Below are positions 18,679-26,964 of a DNA stretch of 64,000 nucleotides, piece after piece. A program made the position numbers and the translations under genes. The notes beneath the pieces were generated by a model, which was not told the origin of the DNA, searched no databases, and saw nothing but the letters and a program-made list of their open reading frames with translations. Source of the stretch: Sedimentitalea arenosa (GTDB lineage: Bacteria; Pseudomonadota; Alphaproteobacteria; Rhodobacterales; Rhodobacteraceae); NCBI RefSeq assembly GCF_016428585.1, contig NZ_JAELVR010000005.1, positions 124,001-188,000 on the forward strand. Reading direction: 5' to 3'. Position 1 is the stretch's first letter, and the number at the start of each line of letters is the position of its first letter.

Positions 18679-19488
18679 CTACTGGATGCACCAACCGCCG
18701 TCGATATGGACCATCTGGCCCGTCATGTAGTCGCTGTCGTCGCTGGCGAGGAAAGACGCCGTGCCGACGATGTCCTTGGGATAGGACACGCGCTTGATCT
18801 GAAGCGCATCGCGAACGATGTCGTCATAGGCCTGACCTTCTCGCTCTTTGAAGCCGATGTCGACAAGGTCCTTGTCAAGCTGTTCCCACAGGGGGGTCAC
18901 CACGACACCGGGGGCATAGCCATTCACCGTGATGTTGTGTTCGGCAAGCCCGATCGCGCCGCAATGGGTCAGCGCCAGACAGCCGTATTTCGAGGTGCAG
19001 TAGACGGTCACATCGACGAGCGGCTTGCGCGATGCGATGGAGCCGACATTGATCAGCTTGTAGGGATGGTCCTCCATCGCGCCTTGCTTGATCATCTGAC
19101 GCGCGGTCTCCTGCATGCCCAGCCACATCGCCTTGGTGTTGACGTTCATGATCATGTCCCAGTTGTCTTCGTCGATATCCATGAAGAACCGGGGTTTGTT
19201 CAGGCCTGCATTGAAGAGACCAACGTTGATCGATCCGAACGCATCTACGGTCGCGGCCACGGCGGCTGCGTTGTCTTCGCGTTTGGTGACGTCCATCCTG
19301 ACGGCGATGGCGCGGCCGTTGCCTGCGCCGCTGATTGCTTCGGCGACCTCTTTCGCCGCGTCAAGATCAAGGTCCCCAACGCACACATTCGCCCCTTGCG
19401 CGGCGAAGGCTTCGGCATTGGCCGCGCCCATGCCACGTGCGGCACCGGTGATCAGAATATTTTTACCTCTCAGGCGATTGGGGTCCAT
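18679..19488 (-). CDS. SDR oxidoreductase, NAD-dependent
   Basis: 269 residues starting MDPNRLRGKNILITGAARGM, with GGGAGGAGAG before the ATG. GAARGMGAANAEAFAAQG binds the cofactor, the Asp in VCVGDLDLD favours NAD, Ser sits in INVGSIASRKPL and Tyr-Lys in YCTSKYGCLALTH. The final GQMVHIDGGWCIQ is standard. It is clearly related to the SDR at 22598 in the opposite operon (shared NKPRFFMD/NKPMNFMD-type, WEQLDKDLVDIG and DSDYMTGQ segments), so each operon carries one member. It directly follows the HTH-SBP regulator, 18 bases away. The substrate is unknown; polyol or hydroxy-acid oxidation is likely. Confidence 0.87.
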   Translation of the reverse strand: MDPNRLRGKNILITGAARGMGAANAEAFAAQGANVCVGDLDLDAAKEVAEAISGAGNGRAIAVRMDVTKREDNAAAVAATVDAFGSINVGLFNAGLNKPRFFMDIDEDNWDMIMNVNTKAMWLGMQETARQMIKQGAMEDHPYKLINVGSIASRKPLVDVTVYCTSKYGCLALTHCGAIGLAEHNITVNGYAPGVVVTPLWEQLDKDLVDIGFKEREGQAYDDIVRDALQIKRVSYPKDIVGTASFLASDDSDYMTGQMVHIDGGWCIQ

Positions 19489-19506
19489 GGTCTCTCCTCC
19501 CAGAAA

Positions 19507-21336
19507 TTAAGGCGTCCCGTGTGTTCGGATCAGCGCATCGGCCCGGGACTGGGCCTTGCGCAAAGCGTCGCGCGGGGATGTGAGCCCGCGCAGCATGTCG
19601 TGGAATTCTTCCCCGCAGACCTGAATGATGCCGCCGATTTCCGGCACTGGCGGGCGCGGCCAGAATTGCAGTTCGTCGCGCCAGGACATCGCGTCCACGG
19701 CTTCGAAGATCGACGAAGCGCGGCGGACATCGGGATCGGATGCCACCGAGTAGCGCGGATTGGTGCGGCTTCCGTTCTGCACGTAGAGTTTCTGCGCTTC
19801 GGGCGAGGCGAAAACGGTCAAGGCCTCGACCGCGGCCGGTACGCGGTCCGGCGGCAGGTTTGCGGGGATGCCCATGACATAGCCGCCCACAGGCGCAACC
19901 GGACTGGCGTTTGGTCCGGCCGGGTGCGGCAAATACCCGGTCTGGCCACAGGCCGGCGAGCTTTCGTCTAGTTCGAAGTATGGGGCGAGGAGCGTATAGC
20001 CATAGGCCATCGCGATATTGCCCGCCGCATAGGGGCGCACGCGTTCGTACCACGACATCGACAGGATATCGGGTGGCGAGTATTTCAGAAGCTCAATCAG
20101 GAATTTCGCAGCTTGCAGACCTGCCTCGGTGTCGATCGTGGCGCGATAGGTTCTTTCGGCCAGGTGCGTGGTGTCAAAACCACCGGCGTTTTCCGGCAGA
20201 TCAAGAATGGGCTGACCGAAATCGGCGATGGTCATCAGCACGGTGTGACCAAGGGCCGTGCCCCGCGCGGCGTTCCACGCGATGCCGTAGCGCCCACGCC
20301 GTGGTTCGTGAAGCACGCGTGCGGCGTCGAGCAACGCGTCCGTGGTCGCAGGAGGTTCCAGGCCGGCCTTGGCAAAGAGGTCCCGGCGATAGAACAGCAG
20401 TTCGGGGGTCGTCTGCGCGGGCACGCCATAGGCGCGCCCACCCCAGTGCGCCGCCATCCAGCCCGCGGTGTGGAAGTCCGCGGGATCGAGCCGTGCCAGG
20501 TCCATGATTTCGTCAAGCGGCATCAGAACCTGTTTTTCTGCAAACTCCCCGATCCAGGGCAGATCGACCGCAATGATGTCGTAGCGGCTGGTCTCACGCT
20601 GCGCGTTGCGCAGCGCCTCTTCACGCAGCCGGTCGATGGAAAAGGCGCGCTGACTGATGTCCGTGCCGATGACCTGTTCGAACTGTCGCTTGAGGTTGTC
20701 CATAACCATGAAGGTCGGGTCGCCGTGGACGAGAACGCGGATGCCGCCCGGTACTTTCAGCCGCGCTTTGCGGACACGAAGCGGGGGGATGGATTTGGCG
20801 GCGGCGTAGCTTCCCCCAAAATAATAGTCCCGCGTGCCTTGATCGTCGGTCTCACCGCCGAAGCACGTTTCGGCCAGCCGGCGTATACGTCCGGACAGTT
20901 GCATCCATTGCGCCAGAAGCCTTTCGCTGGGATGCATGGAAAAACTCTTGCCGGTCTTCGTGCGGGGACGCTGCTCGATCAGCCCGTCCTCGATCATTTC
21001 CTTCATGCGGCGATTGGCCGTCGCATAGGGCACCCGGCTGGCGCTGATCAATGATGTGGGTGTGATGGTCTTTGCTTCGAAATGGCCCTGCAACAGATGC
21101 AAGGCCATGCGCAGATGTGCGTTCGGCGCGATGATATCGAGCGCGCCTTCCAGCTCATCGCTGAATTCCTCCAGAAAGGACAAGATCTCGAGCGTCTCGG
21201 TTTGCGCTTGTGGCGAAACCGGTCTGGCCTGTCTATGTCCTGTCATGGCATTCATCTTGGCGTTGCGCCTTTTCCCTGCGTTCGGCCGCCTTGTCGCGGC
21301 AGCTTTATCCGACTTGGATAATTTCTGACGGTGCAT
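19507..21336 (-). CDS. Winged-helix regulator fused to a family 1 solute-binding protein
   Basis: 609 residues with no signal peptide: the first 40 are basic and unstructured (MHRQKLSKSDKAAATRRPNA). Residues about 45-135 form a MarR-like winged helix, with SLISASRVPYATANRRMKEM as recognition region and EDGLIEQRPRTKTGKSFSM as wing. From about 198 to the end is an ABC-type substrate-binding protein fold (IRVLVHGDPTFMVMDNLKRQ, GVPAQTTPELLFYRRDLFAK, GGYVMGIPANLPP). Such a fusion would sense ligand in the cytoplasm and bind DNA directly. ATG 21336 has GGGGAG upstream. It heads the left operon beside three palindromes and divides two divergent operons. It is probably the ligand-responsive regulator of both. 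Confidence 0.86.
   Translation of the reverse strand: MHRQKLSKSDKAAATRRPNAGKRRNAKMNAMTGHRQARPVSPQAQTETLEILSFLEEFSDELEGALDIIAPNAHLRMALHLLQGHFEAKTITPTSLISASRVPYATANRRMKEMIEDGLIEQRPRTKTGKSFSMHPSERLLAQWMQLSGRIRRLAETCFGGETDDQGTRDYYFGGSYAAAKSIPPLRVRKARLKVPGGIRVLVHGDPTFMVMDNLKRQFEQVIGTDISQRAFSIDRLREEALRNAQRETSRYDIIAVDLPWIGEFAEKQVLMPLDEIMDLARLDPADFHTAGWMAAHWGGRAYGVPAQTTPELLFYRRDLFAKAGLEPPATTDALLDAARVLHEPRRGRYGIAWNAARGTALGHTVLMTIADFGQPILDLPENAGGFDTTHLAERTYRATIDTEAGLQAAKFLIELLKYSPPDILSMSWYERVRPYAAGNIAMAYGYTLLAPYFELDESSPACGQTGYLPHPAGPNASPVAPVGGYVMGIPANLPPDRVPAAVEALTVFASPEAQKLYVQNGSRTNPRYSVASDPDVRRASSIFEAVDAMSWRDELQFWPRPPVPEIGGIIQVCGEEFHDMLRGLTSPRDALRKAQSRADALIRTHGTP
21305..21321. promoter_or_regulatory. 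Candidate operator O3 (perfect palindrome in the regulator start)
   Basis: TTATCC-GACTT-GGATAA, a perfect 6-bp inverted repeat with a 5-base centre, lying five to eleven codons inside the regulator gene. It matches the other two sites in arms and spacing. Binding here could block transcription of the regulator itself. Confidence 0.6.
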
Positions 21337-21387
21337 GGACCGCTCCCCTCAAAATGTTCAATATGGCTTTCAGAGCGTACCACCCAT

Positions 21388-21404
21388 TTGTCCAAAATGG
21401 ATTT
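21388..21404. promoter_or_regulatory. Candidate operator O1
   Basis: TTGTCCAAAATGGATTT, containing TCCA-AAA-TGGA. Its centre is 21 bp (two helical turns) from that of O2, so two dimers could bind the same DNA face. Confidence 0.65.
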
Positions 21405-21408
21405 TTTA

Positions 21409-21425
21409 TTATCCAAAGTGGACAA
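21409..21425. promoter_or_regulatory. Candidate operator O2
   Basis: TTATCCAAAGTGGACAA, containing TCCA-AAG-TGGA, with arms pairing at 5 of 6 positions. Together with O1 it also forms one large inverted repeat (TTGTCCA...TGGACAA) in the 220-bp divergent promoter region. Confidence 0.68.
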
Positions 21426-21556
21426 GATTGATGCGTTGCCGCCGCGGCAACCCCTGCACAGTAGCTGTCAGTCGCTCGGAGATCCGAGTGGTGGTGGACG
21501 CCTGGGAGGGGCGTCTGGACACAAGAAGAAATGTCATCACCCGGGAGGAGACCCAG

Positions 21557-22516
21557 ATGAAAATTCGCAATATTCTTGCAGCATCCACAGCCGCCGTGGC
21601 ACTGGTCGGCGCCACCTGTGCGACCGGCGCGGAAACGATGAAAATCGGCATCACCCAGAACAATGTCGGCGTCGACAGCTACCAGACCACCTATGAAAAG
21701 GCCTTCATCGCCGCCGCCGAGGCGAACGATGCGGTCGAAGCGGTTGTTCTGGATGCCGGCGGCGACGTGGCCCGCCAGATCGCGCAGATGGAAGACCTGA
21801 TCCAGCAGGAAGTCGACGCCATCATCATCTGGCCGACGAATGGTGAGGCGGTGATCCCGGCCGTCCGCAAGGCGCACCAGGCCGGTATTCCGGTTATCGT
21901 CACCAATTCGAACATCGCCGAAGCCGGCTTTGACTTCGTCAAGTCGTTCTCTGGGCCGGACAACATCACCCAGGGGTCGCGCTCGGCCGAGATCATGTGC
22001 GACAAGTTCAAGGACATGGGCATCGAGGACGAGGCGCAGGTGGTGCACATCACCGGCCAGCCGGGCTATACCACGGCCATCGAACGCGCCAAGGGATTTG
22101 AGGACCGCCTGCCTGAGGTCTGCCCGAACGTGACCGTGGTCGACACTCAGCCGGGGGATTGGAACCGCGAGAAGTCGCAGCAGGTCATGGAAGCCTTTCT
22201 CGTCAAGTATGACGACATTGACGGCGTTTATGCCGGTGATGACAACATGGGCGTCGGTGCATTGAACGCGGCCAAGGCCGCGGGCCGAGACGGCATCATC
22301 TTTGTCGGCGCCACCAATTTCGCCGTCGGCTACGAGGCAATGGCAGCAGGCGACTACTGGGGATCGATCTACCAGTCCCCGGTCGATGACGCCGAGGCCG
22401 CATTGAAGACGGCGATCGACGTGCTGAATGGCGAGGACGTGCCGTTCCTCAATTACTTCGACACGCCCAAGATCACGCAGGACAATATGGGCGAATTCAC
22501 CAAGCCGGTGTTCTGA
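21557..22516 (+). CDS. ABC sugar-type substrate-binding protein (RbsB-like)
   Basis: 319 residues. The signal peptide MKIRNILAASTAAVALVGAT ends near CATGAETM. The mature part is a type I periplasmic-binding fold: MKIGITQNNVGVDSYQTTYE, then VVLDAGGDVARQIAQMEDLI, DAIIIWPTNGEAVIPAVRKA, AGIPVIVTNSNI and VYAGDDNMGVGALNAAKAAG. The CUT2 class (ribose, xylose, autoinducer-2, polyols) has this layout. The ATG is preceded by GGGAGGAG. It heads the right operon, 221 bases from the divergent regulator, and a stem-loop follows the gene. The ligand cannot be assigned, but it probably is the inducer seen by the HTH-SBP regulator or its precursor. Confidence 0.92.
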   Translation: MKIRNILAASTAAVALVGATCATGAETMKIGITQNNVGVDSYQTTYEKAFIAAAEANDAVEAVVLDAGGDVARQIAQMEDLIQQEVDAIIIWPTNGEAVIPAVRKAHQAGIPVIVTNSNIAEAGFDFVKSFSGPDNITQGSRSAEIMCDKFKDMGIEDEAQVVHITGQPGYTTAIERAKGFEDRLPEVCPNVTVVDTQPGDWNREKSQQVMEAFLVKYDDIDGVYAGDDNMGVGALNAAKAAGRDGIIFVGATNFAVGYEAMAAGDYWGSIYQSPVDDAEAALKTAIDVLNGEDVPFLNYFDTPKITQDNMGEFTKPVF

Positions 22517-22527
22517 GGATCCTCCCG

Positions 22528-22561
22528 CATGCGGGGTGTGGCATCGTCTGCGCCCCGCATG
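22528..22561 (+). terminator. Stem-loop after the RbsB-like gene
   Basis: CATGCGGGG pairs with CCCCGCATG across a 16-base loop; the sequence after it is ATTGTTTTCC. It lies 12 bases after the stop. Since the operon continues, it probably works as an mRNA-stabilising or attenuating hairpin and not as a full terminator. Confidence 0.55.
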
Positions 22562-22597
22562 ATTGTTTTCCACTTCAGTTTTTCAGGGAGATGCGGC

Positions 22598-23395
22598 ATG
22601 GGACGTGTTTCTGACCGTGTCTGCATCGTGACAGGCGCCGCACAGGGCATTGGTCGAGCCATAGGAGAAGCCCTGCTCGATGAGGGGGCGAAGGTCTGTT
22701 TCGCCGATATCAATGGCGAGAAGGTGGCCGAGGTCGCCCAGGGCAATCGCAGCCGGATGAACGGGCGCGCCGATGCCGTCACCTGGGCACAAGTGGATGT
22801 CACCAATCGCGACCAGGTGCGGGCCATGGTGGCCCACACGGTTGAAACCTTCGGCAGGCTGGACGTTAAGTTCAACAATGCCGGCGTGAACAAGCCGATG
22901 AACTTCATGGACGTGACCGAGGACAATTGGAACTTCATCATGGGCGTCAACGGGCTCGGCTGCATGATCGGCATGCAGGAAGCCGCGCGCCAGATGATCG
23001 CGCAGGGAACCGGCGGCAAGATCATCAACACCGCCTCTATCGCCAGCAGGCAGGGCTTTGACAACGTCGCCCCCTACTGTGCCTCGAAATTCGCGGTCGT
23101 GTCGCTGACGCAATCGGCGGCACGAGACCTGGCGAAGCATGATATCACCGTCACGGGTTTTGCCCCCGGCGTTGTCGCGACCGAGATGTGGGAACAGGTC
23201 GATCAGGACCTGGTAGACATCGGCGCCGCGGAACGGCCCGGGCAGGCGATGGAAGAATTTTCGGCCGAGATCCTGAAAGGCCGCGTGGCAACGCCGCAGG
23301 ATGTTATCGGAACCACGACCTATCTCGCCTCAAGGGATAGCGATTACATGACCGGTCAAATTGTCATGATCGATGGAGGAATGACCTTGGTCTGA
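22598..23395 (+). CDS. SDR oxidoreductase, NAD-dependent
   Basis: 265 residues. VTGAAQGIGRAIGEALLDEG binds the cofactor; the Asp in VCFADINGE favours NAD; Ser lies in INTASIASRQGF and Tyr-Lys in YCASKFAVVSLTQSAA; the end is GQIVMIDGGMTLV. An AGGGAG site precedes ATG 22598. It is a paralogue of the SDR at 18679, sharing VNKPMNFMDVTEDNWNFIMG-like and WEQVDQDLVDIG segments. It is encoded between the binding protein and the permeases of the transporter, so its substrate is probably the imported compound. Related enzymes oxidise polyols or acetoin. Confidence 0.87.
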   Translation: MGRVSDRVCIVTGAAQGIGRAIGEALLDEGAKVCFADINGEKVAEVAQGNRSRMNGRADAVTWAQVDVTNRDQVRAMVAHTVETFGRLDVKFNNAGVNKPMNFMDVTEDNWNFIMGVNGLGCMIGMQEAARQMIAQGTGGKIINTASIASRQGFDNVAPYCASKFAVVSLTQSAARDLAKHDITVTGFAPGVVATEMWEQVDQDLVDIGAAERPGQAMEEFSAEILKGRVATPQDVIGTTTYLASRDSDYMTGQIVMIDGGMTLV

Positions 23396-23464
23396 CACCG
23401 CGCCGCGAGGGCGCGATGCGTGTCCGGGACATAACAGAACGCCAACGACCTTAGGGAGGGCATC

Positions 23465-24439
23465 ATGGCCACACTGACCAAACAACAGATCGGCGGCGTT
23501 CTGGCCAAGCAGGGAATCCTGATTGCCTTTGCCGTGTTCATCATCGCCTTCACACTCGCCAATCCGAAATTCCTGTCTGTCGACAACGTTTTCAGCGTCG
23601 TGCGGTCGTCGGCCATTCTGGGCGTCATGGCGATAGGGGTCACCTTTGTCGTGATCAGCGGCAATCTCGATCTGTCGGTGGGGTCGATGATGTCGTTCTC
23701 GACCATCGTGGTGCTGGATCTGCACGACAAGATCGGCCCGTTGCTCGCCATTCCGGCCATGTTCGGCATGACCTTGTGCCTTGGGGCGTTCATCGGGTTC
23801 CTGGTCGGGTATTTGAGGCTGAATTCCCTGATTGTCACCCTTGGCATGCTGTCGGCCATTCACGGGCTTACCCTGACCTATTCCGGTGGTCAGAACATGG
23901 ACATCGCTGACAAGGAAGGCACGTGGTTCAGCGTCTTTGGACAGGGCACGGCGCTTGGCATTCCCGTCCCGATCCTGATCTTCGCGGGGCTTGCGGCGTT
24001 GCTGGGCCTCGTGCTCGCGAAAACCGCCTTTGGTCGAAAGGTCTATGCCGTCGGCGGCAACGGCACCGCTGCGACGTTCTCGGGCATCAAGCGCGCGCGC
24101 ACCGTCTTCACCTGCTACATCATCTCGGCCGCCTGCGTAGCGACCGCCGGGCTGATCCAGGCCAGCCGGTCGCTGGGGTCGCAGAACACCGTGGGTCAGG
24201 GGCTCGAACTCGAAGTCCTGGCGGCCGTCATTCTGGGGGGCGCGTCGCTTCTTGGCGGATCCGGCACGATCTTCAAGACCGTCATCGGTGTGCTGATCCT
24301 CGGGTTCATTCAGAACGGTCTGCTGCTTCTGGGATTGCAATTCTACGTCCAGTTCATCGTGACCTGGATCATCATCATCCTTGCTGTCTGGCTCGATATC
24401 GCAGCCAAGCGTGGCAAGCTTTTGTCGCCAATCGCGTAA
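23465..24439 (+). CDS. ABC transporter permease, RbsC-like (first)
   Basis: 324 residues with eight to ten hydrophobic segments, of the BPD_transp_2 family. Recognisable are GVTFVVISGNLDLSVGSMMS, typical of CUT2 permeases, and LGGASLLGGSGTIFKTVIGV near the C-terminus. The protein forms the membrane channel with the second permease. GGGAGG precedes the ATG. The next permease starts 15 bases after its stop. Complete. Confidence 0.93.
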   Translation: MATLTKQQIGGVLAKQGILIAFAVFIIAFTLANPKFLSVDNVFSVVRSSAILGVMAIGVTFVVISGNLDLSVGSMMSFSTIVVLDLHDKIGPLLAIPAMFGMTLCLGAFIGFLVGYLRLNSLIVTLGMLSAIHGLTLTYSGGQNMDIADKEGTWFSVFGQGTALGIPVPILIFAGLAALLGLVLAKTAFGRKVYAVGGNGTAATFSGIKRARTVFTCYIISAACVATAGLIQASRSLGSQNTVGQGLELEVLAAVILGGASLLGGSGTIFKTVIGVLILGFIQNGLLLLGLQFYVQFIVTWIIIILAVWLDIAAKRGKLLSPIA

Positions 24440-24454
24440 GAGGGAGCGGGAACC

Positions 24455-25456
24455 ATGCAACCGGGTGCACTGTCCAAGGCGCTGAAGAACGGCGCGATCT
24501 GGGGCTTCATTATTCTCGAATTGATCTTCTTCAGCGTGGCTGGCGAATATCTGTCGCTGTCTGACAAGGCCTTCATGGATTACGACAACATGCTGTTGTT
24601 GCTCAAGCAGTCGGCACCGATCGGCATTATCGCCATGGGCATGACCATTGTAATGGTGAACGGCAATATCGATCTGAGCGTCGGCGCCACCTATGCCATT
24701 GCTGCCATCATCCTGCTGGACAGCATGACCTGGCCGGTCTTCGCGGGTCTCGGCGATTGGGTTATCCCCGTGGCCTGCCTTCTGGCACTTGCAGTGGGGA
24801 CGCTTCTGGGGGCGCTGAACGGTCTGATCGTTTGGAAAACCGGCGTGGACGCCTTTATCGTGACGCTCGGCTCGATGCTGGGCTTTCGGGGAATCGTCTT
24901 CATGTTCAACGGTGAGAACCCGACCAGTCACCTGAACTGGACGTTGGTCGATTTCGCCGAAGCCGAGTTCCTGGGGCTCGCCACGGCATCCTGGTTCCTG
25001 CTGGCGATGACCCTGGTGATCTGGTTCGTCATGGCCAAGACGGTGCATGGTCGAAACGCCTATGCCATCGGCGACAATCGCGAGGCGGCCGTGAATGCGG
25101 GTATCCGTGTCGGGCCGCACATGATGATCAACTTCGCCATCATCGGCTTTCTGGCGGCTCTGTCCGCGGTGGTGTTCTACTCTGAATCCGGATCGGTGAA
25201 CCCGAATGACGGCCAGCTCTACGAGCTTTGGGTCATCACGGCGGTTGTGCTGGGGGGCACCAAGATCACCGGCGGCGCGGGCAGCGTCATCGGCACCTTC
25301 GGTGGCGTCATCGCGATTCAGCTTCTGCGCAAGGGGCTCGGCCATATCGGGGCGGATACATCGACCGTGAATCTCGTGATCGGCCTGATCCTGATCGCAG
25401 TACTGGTTCTTGACCGGCAACTGAATGTCAAAGGCAAAGAGGAGTTGAAGGTATGA
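24455..25456 (+). CDS. ABC transporter permease, RbsC-like (second)
   Basis: 333 residues, same family as the gene before it: MTIVMVNGNIDLSVGATYAI and VVLGGTKITGGAGSVIGTFG are the matching segments. The presence of two different permease genes means a heterodimeric channel, unlike RbsC, which is usually a homodimer. A lysine-rich tail (KGKEELKV) ends it. The stop overlaps the ATP-binding gene start (ATGA at 25453-25456). Confidence 0.93.
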   Translation: MQPGALSKALKNGAIWGFIILELIFFSVAGEYLSLSDKAFMDYDNMLLLLKQSAPIGIIAMGMTIVMVNGNIDLSVGATYAIAAIILLDSMTWPVFAGLGDWVIPVACLLALAVGTLLGALNGLIVWKTGVDAFIVTLGSMLGFRGIVFMFNGENPTSHLNWTLVDFAEAEFLGLATASWFLLAMTLVIWFVMAKTVHGRNAYAIGDNREAAVNAGIRVGPHMMINFAIIGFLAALSAVVFYSESGSVNPNDGQLYELWVITAVVLGGTKITGGAGSVIGTFGGVIAIQLLRKGLGHIGADTSTVNLVIGLILIAVLVLDRQLNVKGKEELKV

Positions 25457-26964
25457 CCGGCGCGAAACCCGTTCTGCACCTTGACGATATCGTCAAGACC
25501 TTTCCCGGCGTGCGAGCGTTGGACGGAGTGTCCTTTTCGGTCATGCCGGGCGAAGTTCACGCGCTGATGGGCGAAAACGGTGCCGGGAAATCGACGCTGA
25601 TGAAAGTGCTCGGCGGCATCTACCAACCCGATGGCGGCGCGATCTTCATGGGCGACGACAAGGTGGTCATGGCCGGGCCGCTCGAGGCGAAAGCCAAGGG
25701 CATCGTCTTCATCCACCAGGAACTGAGCCTTGCAGAAGAACTGAGCGTTGCGGAAAACATCTATCTCGGGGAACTGCCGCGAAAGAGCTTTGGCCGCGTC
25801 GATTGGATGAGACTGGCGGAGAGTACGAATGCGATCCTGAAAAAGCTGAATGTCGGGTTCGACGCCACTACCCGTGTCGGCGACCTGTCCATCGCCAACC
25901 AGCAGATGGTCGAGATCGCCCGCGCCCTGACCGTGGACGCCAAGGCGGTGATCTTTGATGAACCGACGGCATCCCTGACCGATGCGGAAAAGGTCGTGTT
26001 GTTCGACGTGATTTCCGATCTCAAATCCGAAGGAGTGGGGATCATTTACATCTCGCACAGGATGGAGGAGATCTTCAAGATCACCGACCGCATCTCGATC
26101 CTGCGGGACGGGCAGTACCAGGGCACCGTGGCAACGGCGGAGACGGACGAGGAAGCCGTCACCCAGATGATGATCGGGCGCACGCTCGACCTCAGCCGGA
26201 ACGCGTCGCATCACGAATTGGGTGATGTTGCGCTCGAAGTGCGCGGACTGAGTTGCGGCAAGCTTTACCAGGACGTGAGTTTCACCGTCCGACGCGGCGA
26301 GGTTGTCGGCTTTTACGGCCTTGTCGGTGCGGGTCGGACCGAGATCGCCGAAACGCTGTTCGGATTGCGTGATCCTTCTGGCGGGCAGATCCTGCTTGAT
26401 GGCGAAGAGGTCCGTATCCACTCCCCCGCTGACGCGATCAAGCGCGGCATCAGCCTTGTGCCCGAAGACCGCAAGGGACAGGGGCTCGTGCTCGGGATGA
26501 ATTGCCGGGACAACATGACCTTGCCGCAGGTGGATGATCTGAAAGCCGGACCGTTCATCGCCGAAGGTGCCGAGATCGCGATTTTCGACCAGTATCGTGA
26601 CAGGCTGGATATCCGCACACCGGGTTGGAAACAGCAGGTGGGCAATCTGTCCGGCGGCAACCAGCAGAAGATCGTCATCGGCAAATGGCTGTCCATGCAT
26701 CCCAACGTGCTGATTGTCGACGAACCCACGCGCGGCATCGATGTGGGCAGCAAGTCAGAGATCCACAAACTGCTGCGCGAGCTGGCGGCGCAGGGCTATG
26801 CGGTGATGGTCATCAGTTCCGAGATGCCCGAGGTGCTGCACGTCTCGGACCGGATCGTGGCCGTGTATTCCGGGCGGATCATGCGGACGTTTACATCCGA
26901 AGAGGTGACCGAGGACAACCTGATCCAAGCCATCTCGGGCATCAAGTCCGGACAAGCCGCGTGA
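25453..26964 (+). CDS. ABC transporter ATP-binding protein, RbsA/MglA-like
   Basis: 503 residues with two nucleotide-binding domains. The first has Walker A GENGAGKSTLMKVLGG (about residue 38), Q-loop FIHQELSLAEELSVAENI, signature and Walker B VIFDEPTASLTD. The second has a degenerate Walker A (GLVGAGRTEIAETLFG), signature NLSGGNQQKIVIGKWL and Walker B VLIVDEPTRGIDVGSK. This two-domain design is diagnostic of CUT2 sugar importers. Start and stop overlap the neighbours, so the operon is tightly coupled. Confidence 0.95.
   Translation: MTGAKPVLHLDDIVKTFPGVRALDGVSFSVMPGEVHALMGENGAGKSTLMKVLGGIYQPDGGAIFMGDDKVVMAGPLEAKAKGIVFIHQELSLAEELSVAENIYLGELPRKSFGRVDWMRLAESTNAILKKLNVGFDATTRVGDLSIANQQMVEIARALTVDAKAVIFDEPTASLTDAEKVVLFDVISDLKSEGVGIIYISHRMEEIFKITDRISILRDGQYQGTVATAETDEEAVTQMMIGRTLDLSRNASHHELGDVALEVRGLSCGKLYQDVSFTVRRGEVVGFYGLVGAGRTEIAETLFGLRDPSGGQILLDGEEVRIHSPADAIKRGISLVPEDRKGQGLVLGMNCRDNMTLPQVDDLKAGPFIAEGAEIAIFDQYRDRLDIRTPGWKQQVGNLSGGNQQKIVIGKWLSMHPNVLIVDEPTRGIDVGSKSEIHKLLRELAAQGYAVMVISSEMPEVLHVSDRIVAVYSGRIMRTFTSEEVTEDNLIQAISGIKSGQAA

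Noticed and set aside
18601..19971. 456-codon frame opposite an SDR and the regulator
   Set aside because: Antisense of two supported genes.
23330..25420. 696-codon frame opposite the two permeases
   Set aside because: Composition rich in His, Gln, Arg and Asp with no domain, the usual antisense of membrane-protein genes.
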